In this document: piece after piece, positions 1-11,812 of the stretch | Position numbering within the stretch: position 1 is the first letter of the stretch | How the letters are laid out: every line of letters begins with the position of its first letter | Origin: Symbiodinium sp. CCMP2592 | Taxonomy: Eukaryota > Sar > Dinophyceae > Suessiales > Symbiodiniaceae | DNA length: 64,000 nucleotides | Direction: 5' to 3' | Assembly (NCBI GenBank): GCA_905221615.1 | Contig: CAJNDT010006185.1 | Span: forward strand, 248,001-312,000 | Made by a program: the position numbers and the translations under genes | The notes under the pieces: generated by a model | Told to the model about the DNA's origin: nothing | The model's input: the letters and a program-made list of their open reading frames with translations, nothing else | The model's database searches: none

Positions 1-1416
1 GCAGGCATATCCGAGCTGAAATCTCCGTGGCTCCCCCAGCTTGGGCTTTGCATTTCACGAGGCAAACGACGCGGCCGTGAAAGGATCAGCGCGGGGCGTC
101 TCCAGACCTTCCTGCATCTACGTACATTTTTGCATACCGGCTTGGTGGAGCTTGAAATCCTTGGACCTGCAGATGTCGGCTTGCCCGCATGATGCAGAAA
201 ACACTAGCATCGTGGACGTACGGAGACAGCTCTAGTTGACTGCTAACGGCATGTAGATCGATGGTGAGGATGGTGATGATGAGGCTGAGGGGGTCATTAC
301 TCTGATGGCGCAAGGGGCTCTGGTACGCAATTGCTGATGATTACACCAGAACCCAAGACAAGTTAGCCCTCGTTTTCGACGGTCACGGCCCATCGAGGCG
401 AGCCGAAGCAGAGGACAACAATTCTTGAATCGAAGTGTCAGAGACTCCTCGGGGCTTTCGTCATCGCTCCCAGGGATGTATCCTTGGGAATGTTTGAGGT
501 TTCGTGGGTTGTGCAGCATCTTTGAGCCGGCTTTGGGATGTGAGGACTCAGACCCTCGGTACGTGCCAACATCGGCTTAGTTTGCGCTCATCTCTGCTTT
601 CGAAGGTTCGAGGGGTGATAAAGGATACCGAAAAGGTGATCTGGGGTCTTCTAAATTTAGTGTGGTTTGTGTTATTTGCTGTTGCGCTCGTTTGACTCTT
701 CGACCTGTATGTTTGCGAGAACGTCGCTGCGGTCGCTGTTCTCGGTCATTGTTGGGACTGCTGCCCCTGGGTGCTTTAGTCAGCGCGATACTATCCACAA
801 GCATACACAAATGCGTGCCCTACATTCGATATGAAGAAAGCCCATGGCCAGAAATGGTAGCATACACCACGTGCACCTGGGCCTCTGAAGTTTTTGACTG
901 TCACCTGTGGTCAGATGTTCTGTTGCCAACCAGGGTTCTGTTGACAGGTGCCAGGTGCCATGGGGTTGGAGATTTCTTGCTATCCCGCCGCTCTACCCCT
1001 AGATGTTGCTAAGATTCGTCGTTGCCTGCAACCTGTTCTACTACGTTGATGTCACCACATGGTAACGACCATGACGAGGTGACAAGAGCATAGACAGGAG
1101 GATGTCGACAATGTCGACTGAGCCCAAGAGGTTGGGTTCGCTTGTCGCCAGGACGCGTGGAAGGTGGGAATGCCTGAGAAGGACCGCTCCGCTCTGCTCC
1201 GCTTCGCTCGGGCATGTTTTGAGGATCATGGGACTTAGTAAGTAAGGTTATAAGTAGCCTAATTGGGGATGTAAGTATAGCTAAATGTAACCATAGGTAC
1301 TAAGTCACATGATCCTTTAAGAGTCCTCAGCTTGAGAAGCTCAGAGCCAGGGCCCCGCTTCGAAGGGAAGTCCATGAAACCTTTCCTGAGCCTTTCTGAG
1401 CCTTTTTTCGTCAAAG

Positions 1417-1440
1417 CCCTAAACCCTAAACCCCTAAACG
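1417..1440 (-). repeat. Short interstitial telomere-like run
   Basis: Consecutive CCCTAAA-type heptamers, some with an extra C, in otherwise ordinary sequence. It is one of many such runs in the window. Confidence 0.8.
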
Positions 1441-1841
1441 CTCTTTCGGAGCTTTCTTTTCTCAAAGAAAATCACTGCTTTGAGTCTTGCCTTGCCTTGC
1501 AATGTGCCCCCGAACTACCATTCCTTCCCTTCGCACGACTTGCGCACAGCTTCCTACATCCAGGTCCAGCTGATTCCTCTCATGAGCAAGTTGCTGGTTC
1601 CGGAAGCTGTTGCAAGGTTGAGGGAAGTTCCATCAGAAATGTAAGACCCGAGATTCCGGAGAGCCTCGGCAAAGCAACCTGCAAGCCTAAGATCCCCACT
1701 CCGCCGGCAAGCCCGAGTCCCAAGGGGAAAAGATAGACCATAAACTCTACTTCCAGTCTTCCCTGACACCGCATCCCCATCCTCGACAGATGCTCGAACT
1801 GCAGACCGAAAGCCTCAGAACTCCGAGCTTGAAAAAAAAGA

Positions 1842-1910
1842 CGCCAGGACACGGCCACCACGAAGAGTGCCGTTTCCTTCGACGTACAGACGGACTTCGT
1901 CACGCCAAGT
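1842..1910 (+). repeat. Dispersed repeat, copy 1
   Basis: Shares a diverged segment of about 50-60 bp with 4548-4600. The best conserved core is CCACGAAGAGTGCCGT followed by TCCTTCGA. The identity of the repeat is unknown. Confidence 0.6.
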
Positions 1911-3017
1911 AACAAGGACGGGGTCAGCTCCCGAGGGATTACCCGCTGCTTGTCGTGTTGGATTGAAGTTGCTGACTCTTATGGATGAGTGTATGTCGGA
2001 ATGTTCTTGTACTGCACACCAATGCATATCGGCCCTCCGTACGGCGGGACTTCGAACTGCGAACTCTGCAATGCCATGTGAAGCTATCAGGCATTGCTGC
2101 CAGTAACCCCAAACAAAACTCGTCGACCATGATTTTGCAGTTCCGAGTCAACTGCCGTATCGATCGTCCCGAGACCTTGAGTTTCAGTGTCCAGAAATTT
2201 GTGTCCCATCTTCCACGCGCATTTGACTGCGGCTTCACAGGACAGCCAAGGAGAAGAAGACAAGGCGAGGGCTTTGAGCTCGGAGCGTTGGGACGCAGTG
2301 AGAGGCTGAGGCCTAGGGCCTAGGCTCAGGGCTTCGGGACTTTTTACCGACATTCGAAGCCCAAATCTGTGAGGCTGGGTGGAGTTCAATTGTGAGGCGG
2401 CCGGAAGCTTCGACTATTCACTACTCTTTCTACTGCTGCTGCCACTCCTACGATGACGACGACACCGAGACGACTGCTACGACTACCAGTGGTCCGACCA
2501 GCCCTCCCACATCGGGCTGCTACGCAAACCTGGCGACGACGCGACTGTGATAGCTGCAATGACGGCGAGTAGCACGACGCATTTCGATTTGCCGATGGTG
2601 CAGCGATATGAAAGCTGCCCTCATCTCTTGTCGTACTAGTTGATTACGCGTATGATCATAACATGAACTGCTCCTGCAAGATCTTGCAGACTCCAATCCC
2701 TGAAGCCCCACACATCGGCTCTGGAATGCCTGACTTTGAAACATCTTTGCATCGAAGAGGCAAGCCTCTAAGCCGCCTCAGTGTCTACATCATCTATACC
2801 TGGTTGGAACAGTCCTCTCTCGGTGTAATCGGCCCCTTTCAGGATGGCGCGACCACAGTGAGCTTCGCCCTGGGGACAAGCTTCGGCCAGGATGTGCCTT
2901 GGCTCAGGAAGCCGAATCTGCCGAAGCCGCAAAGGCACAAGCAGTGGCCTGCGGCAGTGGTCGCGCCAGTGATGTTAATAGTAGTCGCCGGCGTGATAGT
3001 GGGAGTGCGTAGACGAG

Positions 3018-3020
<3 letters not shown>

Positions 3021-3078
<58 letters not shown>

Positions 3079-3220
3079 CAGTAGTAGCAGTAGTAGCAGT
3101 AGTAGCAGTAGTAGCAGTAGTAGTAGTAGTAGTCGTAGTCGTAGTCGTAGTAGTAGTAGTAGTAGTAGAAGTAGTGGTAGTAGTGGTAGTAGTAGTAGTA
3201 GTAGTAGTAGTAGTAAGTAG
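3021..3220 (+). repeat. (AGT)n microsatellite
   Basis: About 200 bp of AGT trinucleotides interrupted by AGC, CGT and GGT variants. The long poly-serine and poly-threonine frames across it are a by-product of the repeat and are not annotated as genes. Confidence 0.95.
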
Positions 3221-4547
3221 TAGCGATGATGACGACGCTGCCCCCAGCCCAGGAGGGGACAGATGCGGCATCCGAGAAGGCAACCTCGTCAAGGGCTTTT
3301 GGAGCGTTGAGGCTTTAAGGGTTCAGCAGCTTTGGGAAAGAATGTGCAAGTCAGGATATGCAACCTACTCATTGCGGCTCTTTGGGGCTTACTTTGGATT
3401 TGACTTGGTGTGATGGGAAGGCTGACAGAGCGGTCAGGCGAATCTGGCTGAAGATGTGGACGTTTTGCAGCCCGTTCAAGAGGTTCTTGCTGCCAGCAGT
3501 CGCTGAGCACACCCCTACCTGGTCCTACCTACTCTCCCCCGTTTTGTTTGCTCTTCTAGTACATAGCATCGCCTCCCAGCTCTCGGCTCCCGAAGACTCA
3601 GGCGCAGAGAGTGGCTGAGTTGTGCTAGATCTTGGGTGATACCCAGATTGTCCTTTGCTAGGCTTGTAAGCTTCAGTAGCATTCACGTATGTAACATGCC
3701 CCTGCGGTGACTTTGTCGAGCCTTCAGGAGCCAGGAGTCAAGTAGTGGAACTAGTACGAGGGGTGGCAGTAACAGCAGCTGTAGCAGCAATAGCAGTCGA
3801 AGCAGCAGTGGCAGTGGCAGTATCGTGGTCGTGGTTCGTTGTCCCCACAGCCGCCGTATACATGTTGGTGGTCTGGGCGGATTTAGGGGCAGAGCATCTG
3901 TGCGTGGAAGTAGGATTTGTCCATTCGGCGCGGAGGCCCAGTTTGACAATGCAACGACTGCACAAACACCTGAGCGCGAAACCCTTCAATCCAAACTGTT
4001 AAGGAACCCCGAGAACCAAGCTTTTTGCTGAGAAAGGCTCGAAAGCCCATGACTCCTGTTGTAAGCTCCGACGAGAAACCTCGTAAACGAACACACCCCG
4101 GCTTTTTTCATCAGGAGCTCGAATTTGCCTGCGATCAGGGCACACCGAAGAAGGCGCCGCACAAAGCCTTGTGACAAAGTTCGCGAGCTGAAGCCATGCG
4201 CTCCTGTACTGCTTTGGAAGTATTTGGGGGTCTCGAGCTTAGGGACGAAAGAGCCTCTCCCAGTGCTTGCCGTATCCCAGCATGCGACTGTCCTAGTTCA
4301 AGCGACAAGGGCCATGAATGCAGAAACCCAAACCCAGAAATGTTGCATGGGCTGGACATCCACCATCCACCGCCAGTTTGTGCCTTTGCCCTGACCCGTG
4401 GCGGCTGCCTGCAGTGAATTCCCTCGTTGATGAAGTCCTTTCGAGACATCTGTCAGCACAGTTCCCTCGAAAGAAGCGCCTAAACCAACCAAGCGAAAAG
4501 GGCCAGGTCGTTAGCCGATTTCTACAAAAACGCAACTAACCCCAAAT

Positions 4548-4600
4548 GCCAGGACCCGGCTACCACGAAGAGTGCCGTGTCCTTCGATGTTACGCCAAGA
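4548..4600 (+). repeat. Dispersed repeat, copy 2
   Basis: Diverged second copy of the segment at 1842-1910, in the same orientation and about 2.7 kb away. Confidence 0.6.
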
Positions 4601-7600
4601 AGTATTGATGAGGCTGCACAACCGTAGGTTTGTAGCTGGCAGCTTCACGACTTTTCGAAGCCAGCGCGGAGTTACATGACTTCGACGTTATCTCAGCTTG
4701 AAGCCATCTGCACACCCGTGATTCTTGATATCTTTTTCGGGATCGGCTGACAGACGCTTGTTTTTGCACACGGAAGCTTTTGGCGGATTTCAGTTGAATG
4801 CTGTCAAAACCTGCAGCTGTGCAGGATAGCCAAGAAGCGGAAAAGGCGGGTGGGAAGGGTTTGGGTGTTCGTCGCTACGTACTAACGGAAACGGACGTGC
4901 TTCGAGTCCAGACAACAGTGGTCAACGCACTCAACGATCTCGGGTTGAATTTTGAGACCCTTGTTGATACCTGTGGATTGTAGACTGGGAACAGCGTGTC
5001 GCTCACAGGCATTGCATTTCCTCCCCGAGTAGCCTTCCCTAGCTCTTGATCAGCTGCGTAGAGCATGTGATCATAAGAGGGGCCTGGGGAACTGTTCAGA
5101 AGAGGTCTGACGTGAAGCTTCAGATGAAGATGCTGTTGGTCAAAAATGCATTGACAGGATATGGCTCACACTGCGAATCTGCCGTCCCAGAACCACTCGG
5201 GGGACGCAGCTGGGCTCAACAGCTCGCCGATGTGTCAGGATCCTGCAGACTAAATTAAAACGGTCCAAATCCCCTACTTACCTCTCCCAGAAATTCTTCC
5301 AGGTTGTTGTTGTTGTCAGTTGGCCATGAAGGCCCCACTCCATCCCATGAATTCAGGGATGATTTGCTGGTGCTTTTGCTAGAATGAAGTGTCCACCTTT
5401 GTAATTTCTCTGTGGAAGTTGGGTAGGGTGTAGTTTGGAGGCGGATCCGATAGTGTGTAAGTCCGTGTAAGCTGGGTCAGGCCGCAGCTAAAATGAGTGT
5501 CGGATTGGTTCAACTCTGGGCCCAAACGAAGAAACCTGAACCTCCGATGTCACGGTCCTTGCATCGTCGGCATTATCGTTTTCTTATCGGGGCAGCATCG
5601 CCAAAAGCGGCATCATACGCAGAGGCGGCAGCATCTGCATGATCCTATTGAGCATCAGTGCCACTGTTGATTTCAATGCTGGTAGTACGATTCCCACAAC
5701 GAGGACTCAACCCCACAGTGGGCCCGAACATCGGTCCAATCGTCCACTGGTCCGTTACGACCATGGGGGCGGGTCCACTTTATGGGGCATGGCTGTTTGA
5801 GCGCTGTAGGCCCCGATTGCACCTAGGAAGAGAACTTTGACGACGAGGCTTGGGCTTGCACCCAGCTTCAGGGTTTTCTTGGATGTTCATGCTCCTGGCC
5901 CAGCGCATCGACAAAACGATCAGAACGAAGTTTCGCTGCATCAGCGGTGTGTGTGTGTGGTTTGGCGACAGGCATCCACTTTTGATTTTGATGTGGCTTG
6001 TGAGTAGGGATTGCTTCAAGGCCACACCGGGCAAGCGCAAAAACCCTTGCATCACCGGGCCGGCCTTGTAGCCAAGCCCCCAACACCACACCTTCCTTGC
6101 AAAGGTTTTGGGAGGGGCACCTGCCGGCACCTGCTATGTGACAGGAGCACAGGCACAGCCTCGATGCGTGCAGCGATGGCGACGGAGACAGTGAACAAGC
6201 TCCCTGGAAGCAGGAAGTCACGGCACAGGGTATTCGGGGTGAAGGTCTCAGCCTTGACCCTGAAGGCCTTGAATTAACCCCAAACCGGATTCCTTCAACT
6301 GTTTACCCTGTGAGGGAGCAGTCTCAGTCTTTGATTCTCCAACGCAGACATTGCTTTGCTTTCGGAGCCTTCGGCATTTACGATTTTACGAAGTTTAAGC
6401 GATACTCCGCCGAGAGCTTTCTAAGCTCCAGGTCTCCCTATAGCAGCCCCTGGGCCGCCCTGGCAGCAGGCAAGGACGCATGGATGCATTGGAGAGTTCT
6501 GTAGATGCTCCACTGAAACAACCTTCAAAGTTCAAAGTTCTCGCTGGAGTTTTGTTTCTAGCTCTCGCGGTTTGGGCTGAGGTTGTTTGGTTGTTTCGGG
6601 AGTTAGGATTTGGGCCGCGGCTTTGGAGCTGGGCTTTGACATTTACGAAGTCATTGCGGTTGGTTTCGACGTAAACCGATTGATTGAGATTGCAGCTTTG
6701 GGCTTTCGGGACGAGTTGGGCCTGTACCTTCTAGGGATCTGGGCCAGTCCACGATCTATGGATGGCTACTGTCTTGCGACATCATGTAAAAGTGCATATG
6801 ACTTTGTTTGGCACTGAGGATGATGGTGGTGATGGCTACTGTTTCCCACGGCATTCGCGAGCAATGTTAAAACGGGTGCTTCAGGTGTGTTACTTACATT
6901 GGTCTTACGGCATCTGGCTTCCGCAGCACAAACACAATACGGCAATACATGATCGGAGCATGTTGCTGAGTTCTGCAATCCAGAAAAAGGATACTTGGTC
7001 ACCAACTTCAGACGCACCAAGTGAAAGTCCCTAGGCGCTTAGGCCCTAGCCAGCAGCCCAAACCCAGAAGCCTTGCACGGACGCCGGACAGGCATTGCAA
7101 GCCGCCAAATGACAGAAGTGACCCTGAGCCTTTCTCTTCTTCCGCGAGTTTAGAGTCCCTGTCATGGTCCATTCCGTGCACCGAGACACATAGGCCTTTG
7201 AGACCTTAGAGTCAAGGGTCTGGGCGATGAGGACTTAGCCTTTCATGCATTTGGCTCGTAGACTGCAAACCGCTGGGGTCAAGTTGGGGGCGGGGGCGAG
7301 ATTTTTGAACCCTGAGAGCCAGATCTCGGACCGATGTGAAGCGTCTCCATGGGCATTCGTGGCACTTGTCCAGGCAAGTTCTATCACGTTCAGACTCAGA
7401 CATGACGAGTTCTGGGATGTAAGGCTGCAGCTCTAGGCAACATGCAATCTTGGAGAGCTGACAGTGCAGGCATGGATGATGCTTTCAGATCTACCGTATG
7501 TATGGTGTCTCATCATGTTGTTGTCGCAGACGCATCCAGGAACTTAAAGCTCTCTAGCTCAGTACTCATTGCTAGCGCGATTGGCGATGCAGGATCGATG

Positions 7601-9548
7601 ACAGGCACGATTGACAGAGGAGTTTTCGAAGGCTTGCAGCAAAGAGCGGCGCACATCCGTAATAACTGTTCTGCAGTCACGGGATGAACTTCTGCAAACT
7701 TGAAGAGATGTCGGTGTTCGGCCATTGTGGTGATGAGGACCGCTCGTCTTTGCTTCCTGACAAATGCACAGCGTATAGACTGCTTACACTCACAGCACGA
7801 GGCCTTCAAAGAAGCCGCGTGTATGAGACAGAGCGGCATGGTCGTCAAAATCTGGCCTGTTGTGCATTTATGTTGTGTGTTAACACCGCAAGACTCACTT
7901 GACCCTCGCATTCAGGGCACCACGTTAAAAACGCTTTCGTTTGTCTTCAACCTCAGACATATTCAAACGAGGAAGATTAAGCAAGTGCTGCGTATAGTGA
8001 CATTCGATGTCTGACGACAACTTGTCCAGATCTTGGACATTTAGGGCTCAGCAGTTGGGAGTTGGAGCGTCGCAAGTTTGTGTGCATCGTCTGTAGACAC
8101 CGATAGCCTAAGTTGTTAGCTTTGATGGTTGAAGCAGCATGTTGAAAGCACAATTCTGCGGGGCAGGGATTTGGCATGGGGAATTCGCGAAAGCATCTTG
8201 TCTTCAGTGGAACACCTCACGGTTGAAGAGGTACCGCATTGCCAGCATTTTGCACATACTTGTCGTGAGGGAATATACTCATCTTGCACGAAGCAAGCAC
8301 TCTCATGTCGAGCCGGTGTTACTGGAGGGTCTGTGCATGCCTGGTGAGTTGTTTCGTGCGTCAATCTGGCATGTCTCTGAGTTGTTTTTGTGATTCCGGA
8401 AAGTTTGCTCACTGATTCAGGTGCACTTGCACGACTGTACTTGTTTTCCAGTAAGTCACCAACCTCCCATGATGCAGACGGCGAAGTTCAAGCCGTGCGG
8501 GGTTCAAGATTTGACGTGGGAGAAGGCTTCAGCAGCAGGCTTCCTCTTGCCACGGAGCCCCTGCCCCCCTATATGCTGTAGAAAAATTAGAAAGTCGTCC
8601 GCCACAAGGTGCAAGGACCCCAGATCTGCACTTGGAGAATGACCCTACAGCTCTCAGCGGTGAGCCTTTTTTGGCTCGAAGCATTTGACGTACATTCGGG
8701 AGCCAAGCTTAACAGATTTACAGCTTGAAGCACAATCCTTTGGATTGAGAATTTCGTTTTGAGGTGTTGGTTCATGACTTCGCGACTCGACCCTGCACGG
8801 CCTTGTCATAGGGCTTCCTGAGCTCCACCTTAGCACCGGCAGACATGAAGCATGCTTATGTAACTAGAGTAGCATCTGCACTCAGATGCATGGTGTGTTC
8901 ACATGCAGGGAGGCCCAGGCATCTCCATTCCAAGACTGGCTTCCAAAACCTGAAAGGGTTTGTTTCACTTGTTCAGACGGTGGGCAGTTGCACTTTCTTG
9001 TCTTTAGTGTTGGACAGATTGCAACCACCGTGAGGACGTGGAACAGGTACGTTCCCGAACTGGTGCGATCACCATCGTCATCACCATCCTTACATTTTGA
9101 ATCGTCGTGGCAGGAATCATTTCATGCCAACAACATGCGAAGGCACGCTGTTTGTCTGTCCTCAGAAGCGAGGAGAACTTGTGCTGAGTCTTGCCCAGGG
9201 GTTGAAGGCTGCCCCTCCCGAATCAAAGTAGCCTGTCCTTCGTGGGCCGAGCTCAACTCCATGCCAGGTTCCCGACAGATGAACTTCTTCATCCGGGAGA
9301 CCGGCAAGGCAAAGGGAAAACGGAGAGACGGACCTCACACTGATACCCTCCACTCGAAACACTACCAAGCACCACCTGACGAGAGGATACCCAGCAGTAA
9401 GCTGTCACCTGCTGAGCTGTGCGAAAGTCGTGGCTCGTCGGCTCCGCAGGTTTTTGGCCCGGATCTTGCAAGAGTTTTCTCGTGAGATTTTTCCCGGCTG
9501 TCATCCATGCTGTTCGGCCCTTGATTGGCTGGAACGTACGGACACAAC

Positions 9549-10792
9549 ATGCACATGCATCCTACTCTGGCAGCCGCCGAAGTTTTGGTTGTCACGGATG
9601 CAGATGCTACCGACGGCGCGGGCTGTCAGGTCAATGCAAGTGAGGACAATGCAAGAGGTGATGATAGCTCTGCCAAGGCGGAAAGTGTCAGCGGCAGCGA
9701 CAACATGTCCAAGATGAGCAGTGAGGACAAGAAAAGCAAGTTGGAGGAGATAGTCGTCGACGTGCTCAGCAAAATGATGCCCGCCAAGCCCGACATCATT
9801 CGGGCCGTACGGGCCGGTCGAGCAACATTCTGCTGTGGACGTGCCTTGCGGTCCTCAAGGGGCAGACGGGGCGACTTCCACGCAAGCTTTCAGACAGGTA
9901 AGATTGCTGAGTTCTGGAGCCACAGCTGGCATGGCGGCAGGTGGAGCAAGATCGTGACAGCCATCTACCTCAACAATGGACTGATCGCTCCGCTGATCGC
10001 AACGATTTGTGCAACGATCGCTGCATCCCTGTTCGTCGCTGGAGTGCTGCCCATGGAGTTCTACGAAGAGACCGCTAAGCCATGGAGAGCACAGTATCCT
10101 CTGGTGTCCTACTTGGCTAAGGCTACTGGCTTCATAGTCTACTGCACGATTCTGCTGTTCTGGCAACGAGGCCACGGGATCTTCCTTGACACTTTGTGCG
10201 TGAAACAAGACGACAAGAAATGGAAGGCCTTGGCACTTCTCAGTATGCCTGCCCTCCTGAAATCATCAGATTCTCTGCTCGTTCTCTGGGATCCAACTTA
10301 CACAAGGCGTCTTTGGTGTTGCTTCGAAATTGCCGCCTTCCTGCATTCCAGAGGCCCAAGCAACCGGGGGCAGAAGGCGCACGTGAGAGTCCGACCGACA
10401 CTGCTAGGCATTGGCTTCATCTCCATTCTGGTGGCACTGGCTACTGTTCTCTTGGCTCTAGCATTTGTTCCAGCTGATCCAGAAAGAAGAACGAACAATC
10501 ACGAAGTCATGTGGCCGCTTATGGCTGGTTGTAGTTTCGTGGCATTTTATTTCAGTGTCATGAAACTCCGCGAGTTCTTCCGTTCTGTGGAGATGATAAA
10601 GAGTGAGCTAGAACACTTCCGCTTCGACAACTGTTCGTGCCACTGCTGTGCCACAAACCATCAGTTTTCGCAGACGTGCGATCGACGGATCCTGACGATA
10701 TGCATAAGCCAGTGGTTTGGCAGCATCGACCACTTCGAAGACCTCATGCGTTCGGAAGTCTTGGCCTGCCTCACTGAACAGCTGCCTGGAGT
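9549..10792 (+). CDS. Multi-pass membrane protein with TIR-like motifs, exon 1
   Basis: Open frame from ATG 9549 to a stop at 10800-10802. Upstream in-frame codons are non-ATG, so this ATG is chosen. The first 90 residues are polar and probably disordered. SHSW lies near residues 124-127, FLDTLCVKQDD near 212-222 and LLVLWDPTYTRRLWCCFE near 243-260. The order SHSW, LD..C..Q, then a hydrophobic strand ending in RLWC.FE resembles the TIR-like modules of many protist membrane proteins. Hydrophobic segments near 135-167, 193-205, 283-308 and 320-340 suggest several membrane passes. The coding frame probably does not end at 10800: splicing from a GT at 10793 to an AG at 11276-11277 joins it in phase to the downstream open frame. 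The function is unknown; the TIR resemblance is inference from motifs. Confidence 0.65.
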
Positions 10793-10797
10793 GTTGG

Positions 10798-10819
10798 CTT
10801 AACAGCTCAGGCTTTGATT
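10798..10819 (+). repeat. 22-bp direct repeat, left copy
   Basis: CTTAACAGCTCAGGCTTTG followed by ATT. It matches 10917-10938 except for one A/G change. The two copies bracket the telomere-like tract, as a duplication at an insertion or repair site would. Confidence 0.9.
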
Positions 10820-10820
10820 A

Positions 10821-10915
10821 AGCCTAAACCCTAAACCCCCAAACCCCTAAACCCCTAAACCCCTAAACCCTAAACCCTTAAACCCCTAAACCCTAAACCC
10901 CTAAACTTAACCAGA
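10821..10915 (-). repeat. Interstitial telomere-like tract
   Basis: About 95 bp of CCCTAAA-type units, several with an extra C or a trimmed C, running into ACTTAACCAGAA before the right-hand direct repeat. This is the longest such run in the window. Confidence 0.9.
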
Positions 10916-10916
10916 A

Positions 10917-10938
10917 CTTAACAGCTCAGGCTTTGGTT
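10917..10938 (+). repeat. 22-bp direct repeat, right copy
   Basis: Second copy of the 10798-10819 sequence with a single substitution. It lies directly downstream of the telomere-like tract. Confidence 0.9.
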
Positions 10939-11277
10939 CATTCGGGTCCTGTTTCGAAGAGTTTCCTCTTCCCGGGCCCGAGCGTGGCTCTCTCTGGGGG
11001 TTCTTAGATTTGTTTTCTCACCTGCTGTCCTCGCGCCCACTTGTAGTCCTCTAGAGTGTCCAGTGTCCAGTGCCCGTATCCTGTATCCTGTATCCTGTCG
11101 AGAATTTGTGGGATTGCGGGAATCCTGCAAAGCATCCTAGCGCCCGCCTTGGTCCCGCAGAGTCTCCCACTGTCCTCGGCTGCCAGAAATTCCCGCCGAA
11201 ATCTCACAGCGAAGTCCCACATGCTTCGACAGTGCCAAGCAGCTTTAGGGTGGCATATTCGAAATAATGCGTCTAAG

Positions 11278-11812
11278 GCTCACAACGAACATTCTGACTT
11301 ACCGGGAGTTTGTGATCATGTCTCTGCCCGTTTTGTGGCACTTCCTGGACACTGCGTCCGAGCCACTGAATTGGTACTTCCACCCAAAAGGCGGTCACAA
11401 GCCTTCTCTTCGTCACGAGATGCGGGTTTTCCTGATGGAGCTCCTTCGAGGCCTTGGGTGGACTTTCGGTGCCTTGCCCAGTCTGTTCCTGGTGACCTCG
11501 AGGCTGACGTGTCTGCTGCGACGCCGCATCGGCCAAAGCGACGGTGCCAAGAGGTCTTGGGATGTGCTCATCATCTGTAGCATCCTTTTGGTCGCGATCG
11601 GCCTTTTCGTGGCCTTCTTGCTGTTGGAGCAACTTTGTGGCTTCTCGCTACTGGGACCGGTCGTGTTCGATGTCATCCTATTTACATTAGCCTTCTTGCT
11701 CTTCAGATTTCTCCCGGTTCCCATGCGGCTGAAGGCTCAAGCAGTACAGACACATGAAGCTTGGTATTTGAAGCTCCTTTCTCTGTTTGGCATTGAGAGG
11801 TTCCTAACGTAA
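11278..11812 (+). CDS. Multi-pass membrane protein, exon 2 (C-terminal part)
   Basis: Open frame from an ATG at 11267 to a TAA at 11812. It reads as protein: an early segment with VLWHFLD, then a basic cluster (CLLRRR) and two long hydrophobic segments, LIICSILLVAIGLFVAFLL and a second one around FDVILFTLAFLLF. No domain is recognisable by itself. Because it lies 485 bases behind the TIR-like open frame, adds membrane segments and can be joined in phase through a GT–AG intron, I read it as the last exon of the same gene (592 residues in total). It could instead be a separate small membrane protein starting at ATG 11267. Confidence 0.5.

Larger units (their letters stand above)
1..9548. other. 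Long stretch without a supportable gene
   Basis: I find no ORF here with recognisable domains or convincing protein-like composition. The open frames are short, overlap on both strands and begin at arbitrary codons. The stretch holds a small telomere-like run (1417-1440), a pair of dispersed repeats (1842-1910 and 4548-4600) and a trinucleotide array (3021-3220). Unrecognised short exons could still be hidden, because dinoflagellate genes can be intron-rich and have weak sequence signals. Confidence 0.5.
10793..11277 (+). other. Putative intron of the TIR-like membrane gene
   Basis: GT at 10793 and AG at 11276-11277 would remove 485 bases and keep the frame. The junction reads valine-leucine into the next exon. 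The intron would contain the stop codon at 10800 and the telomere-like tract. The boundaries are inferred; cDNA is needed to confirm them. Confidence 0.4.
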
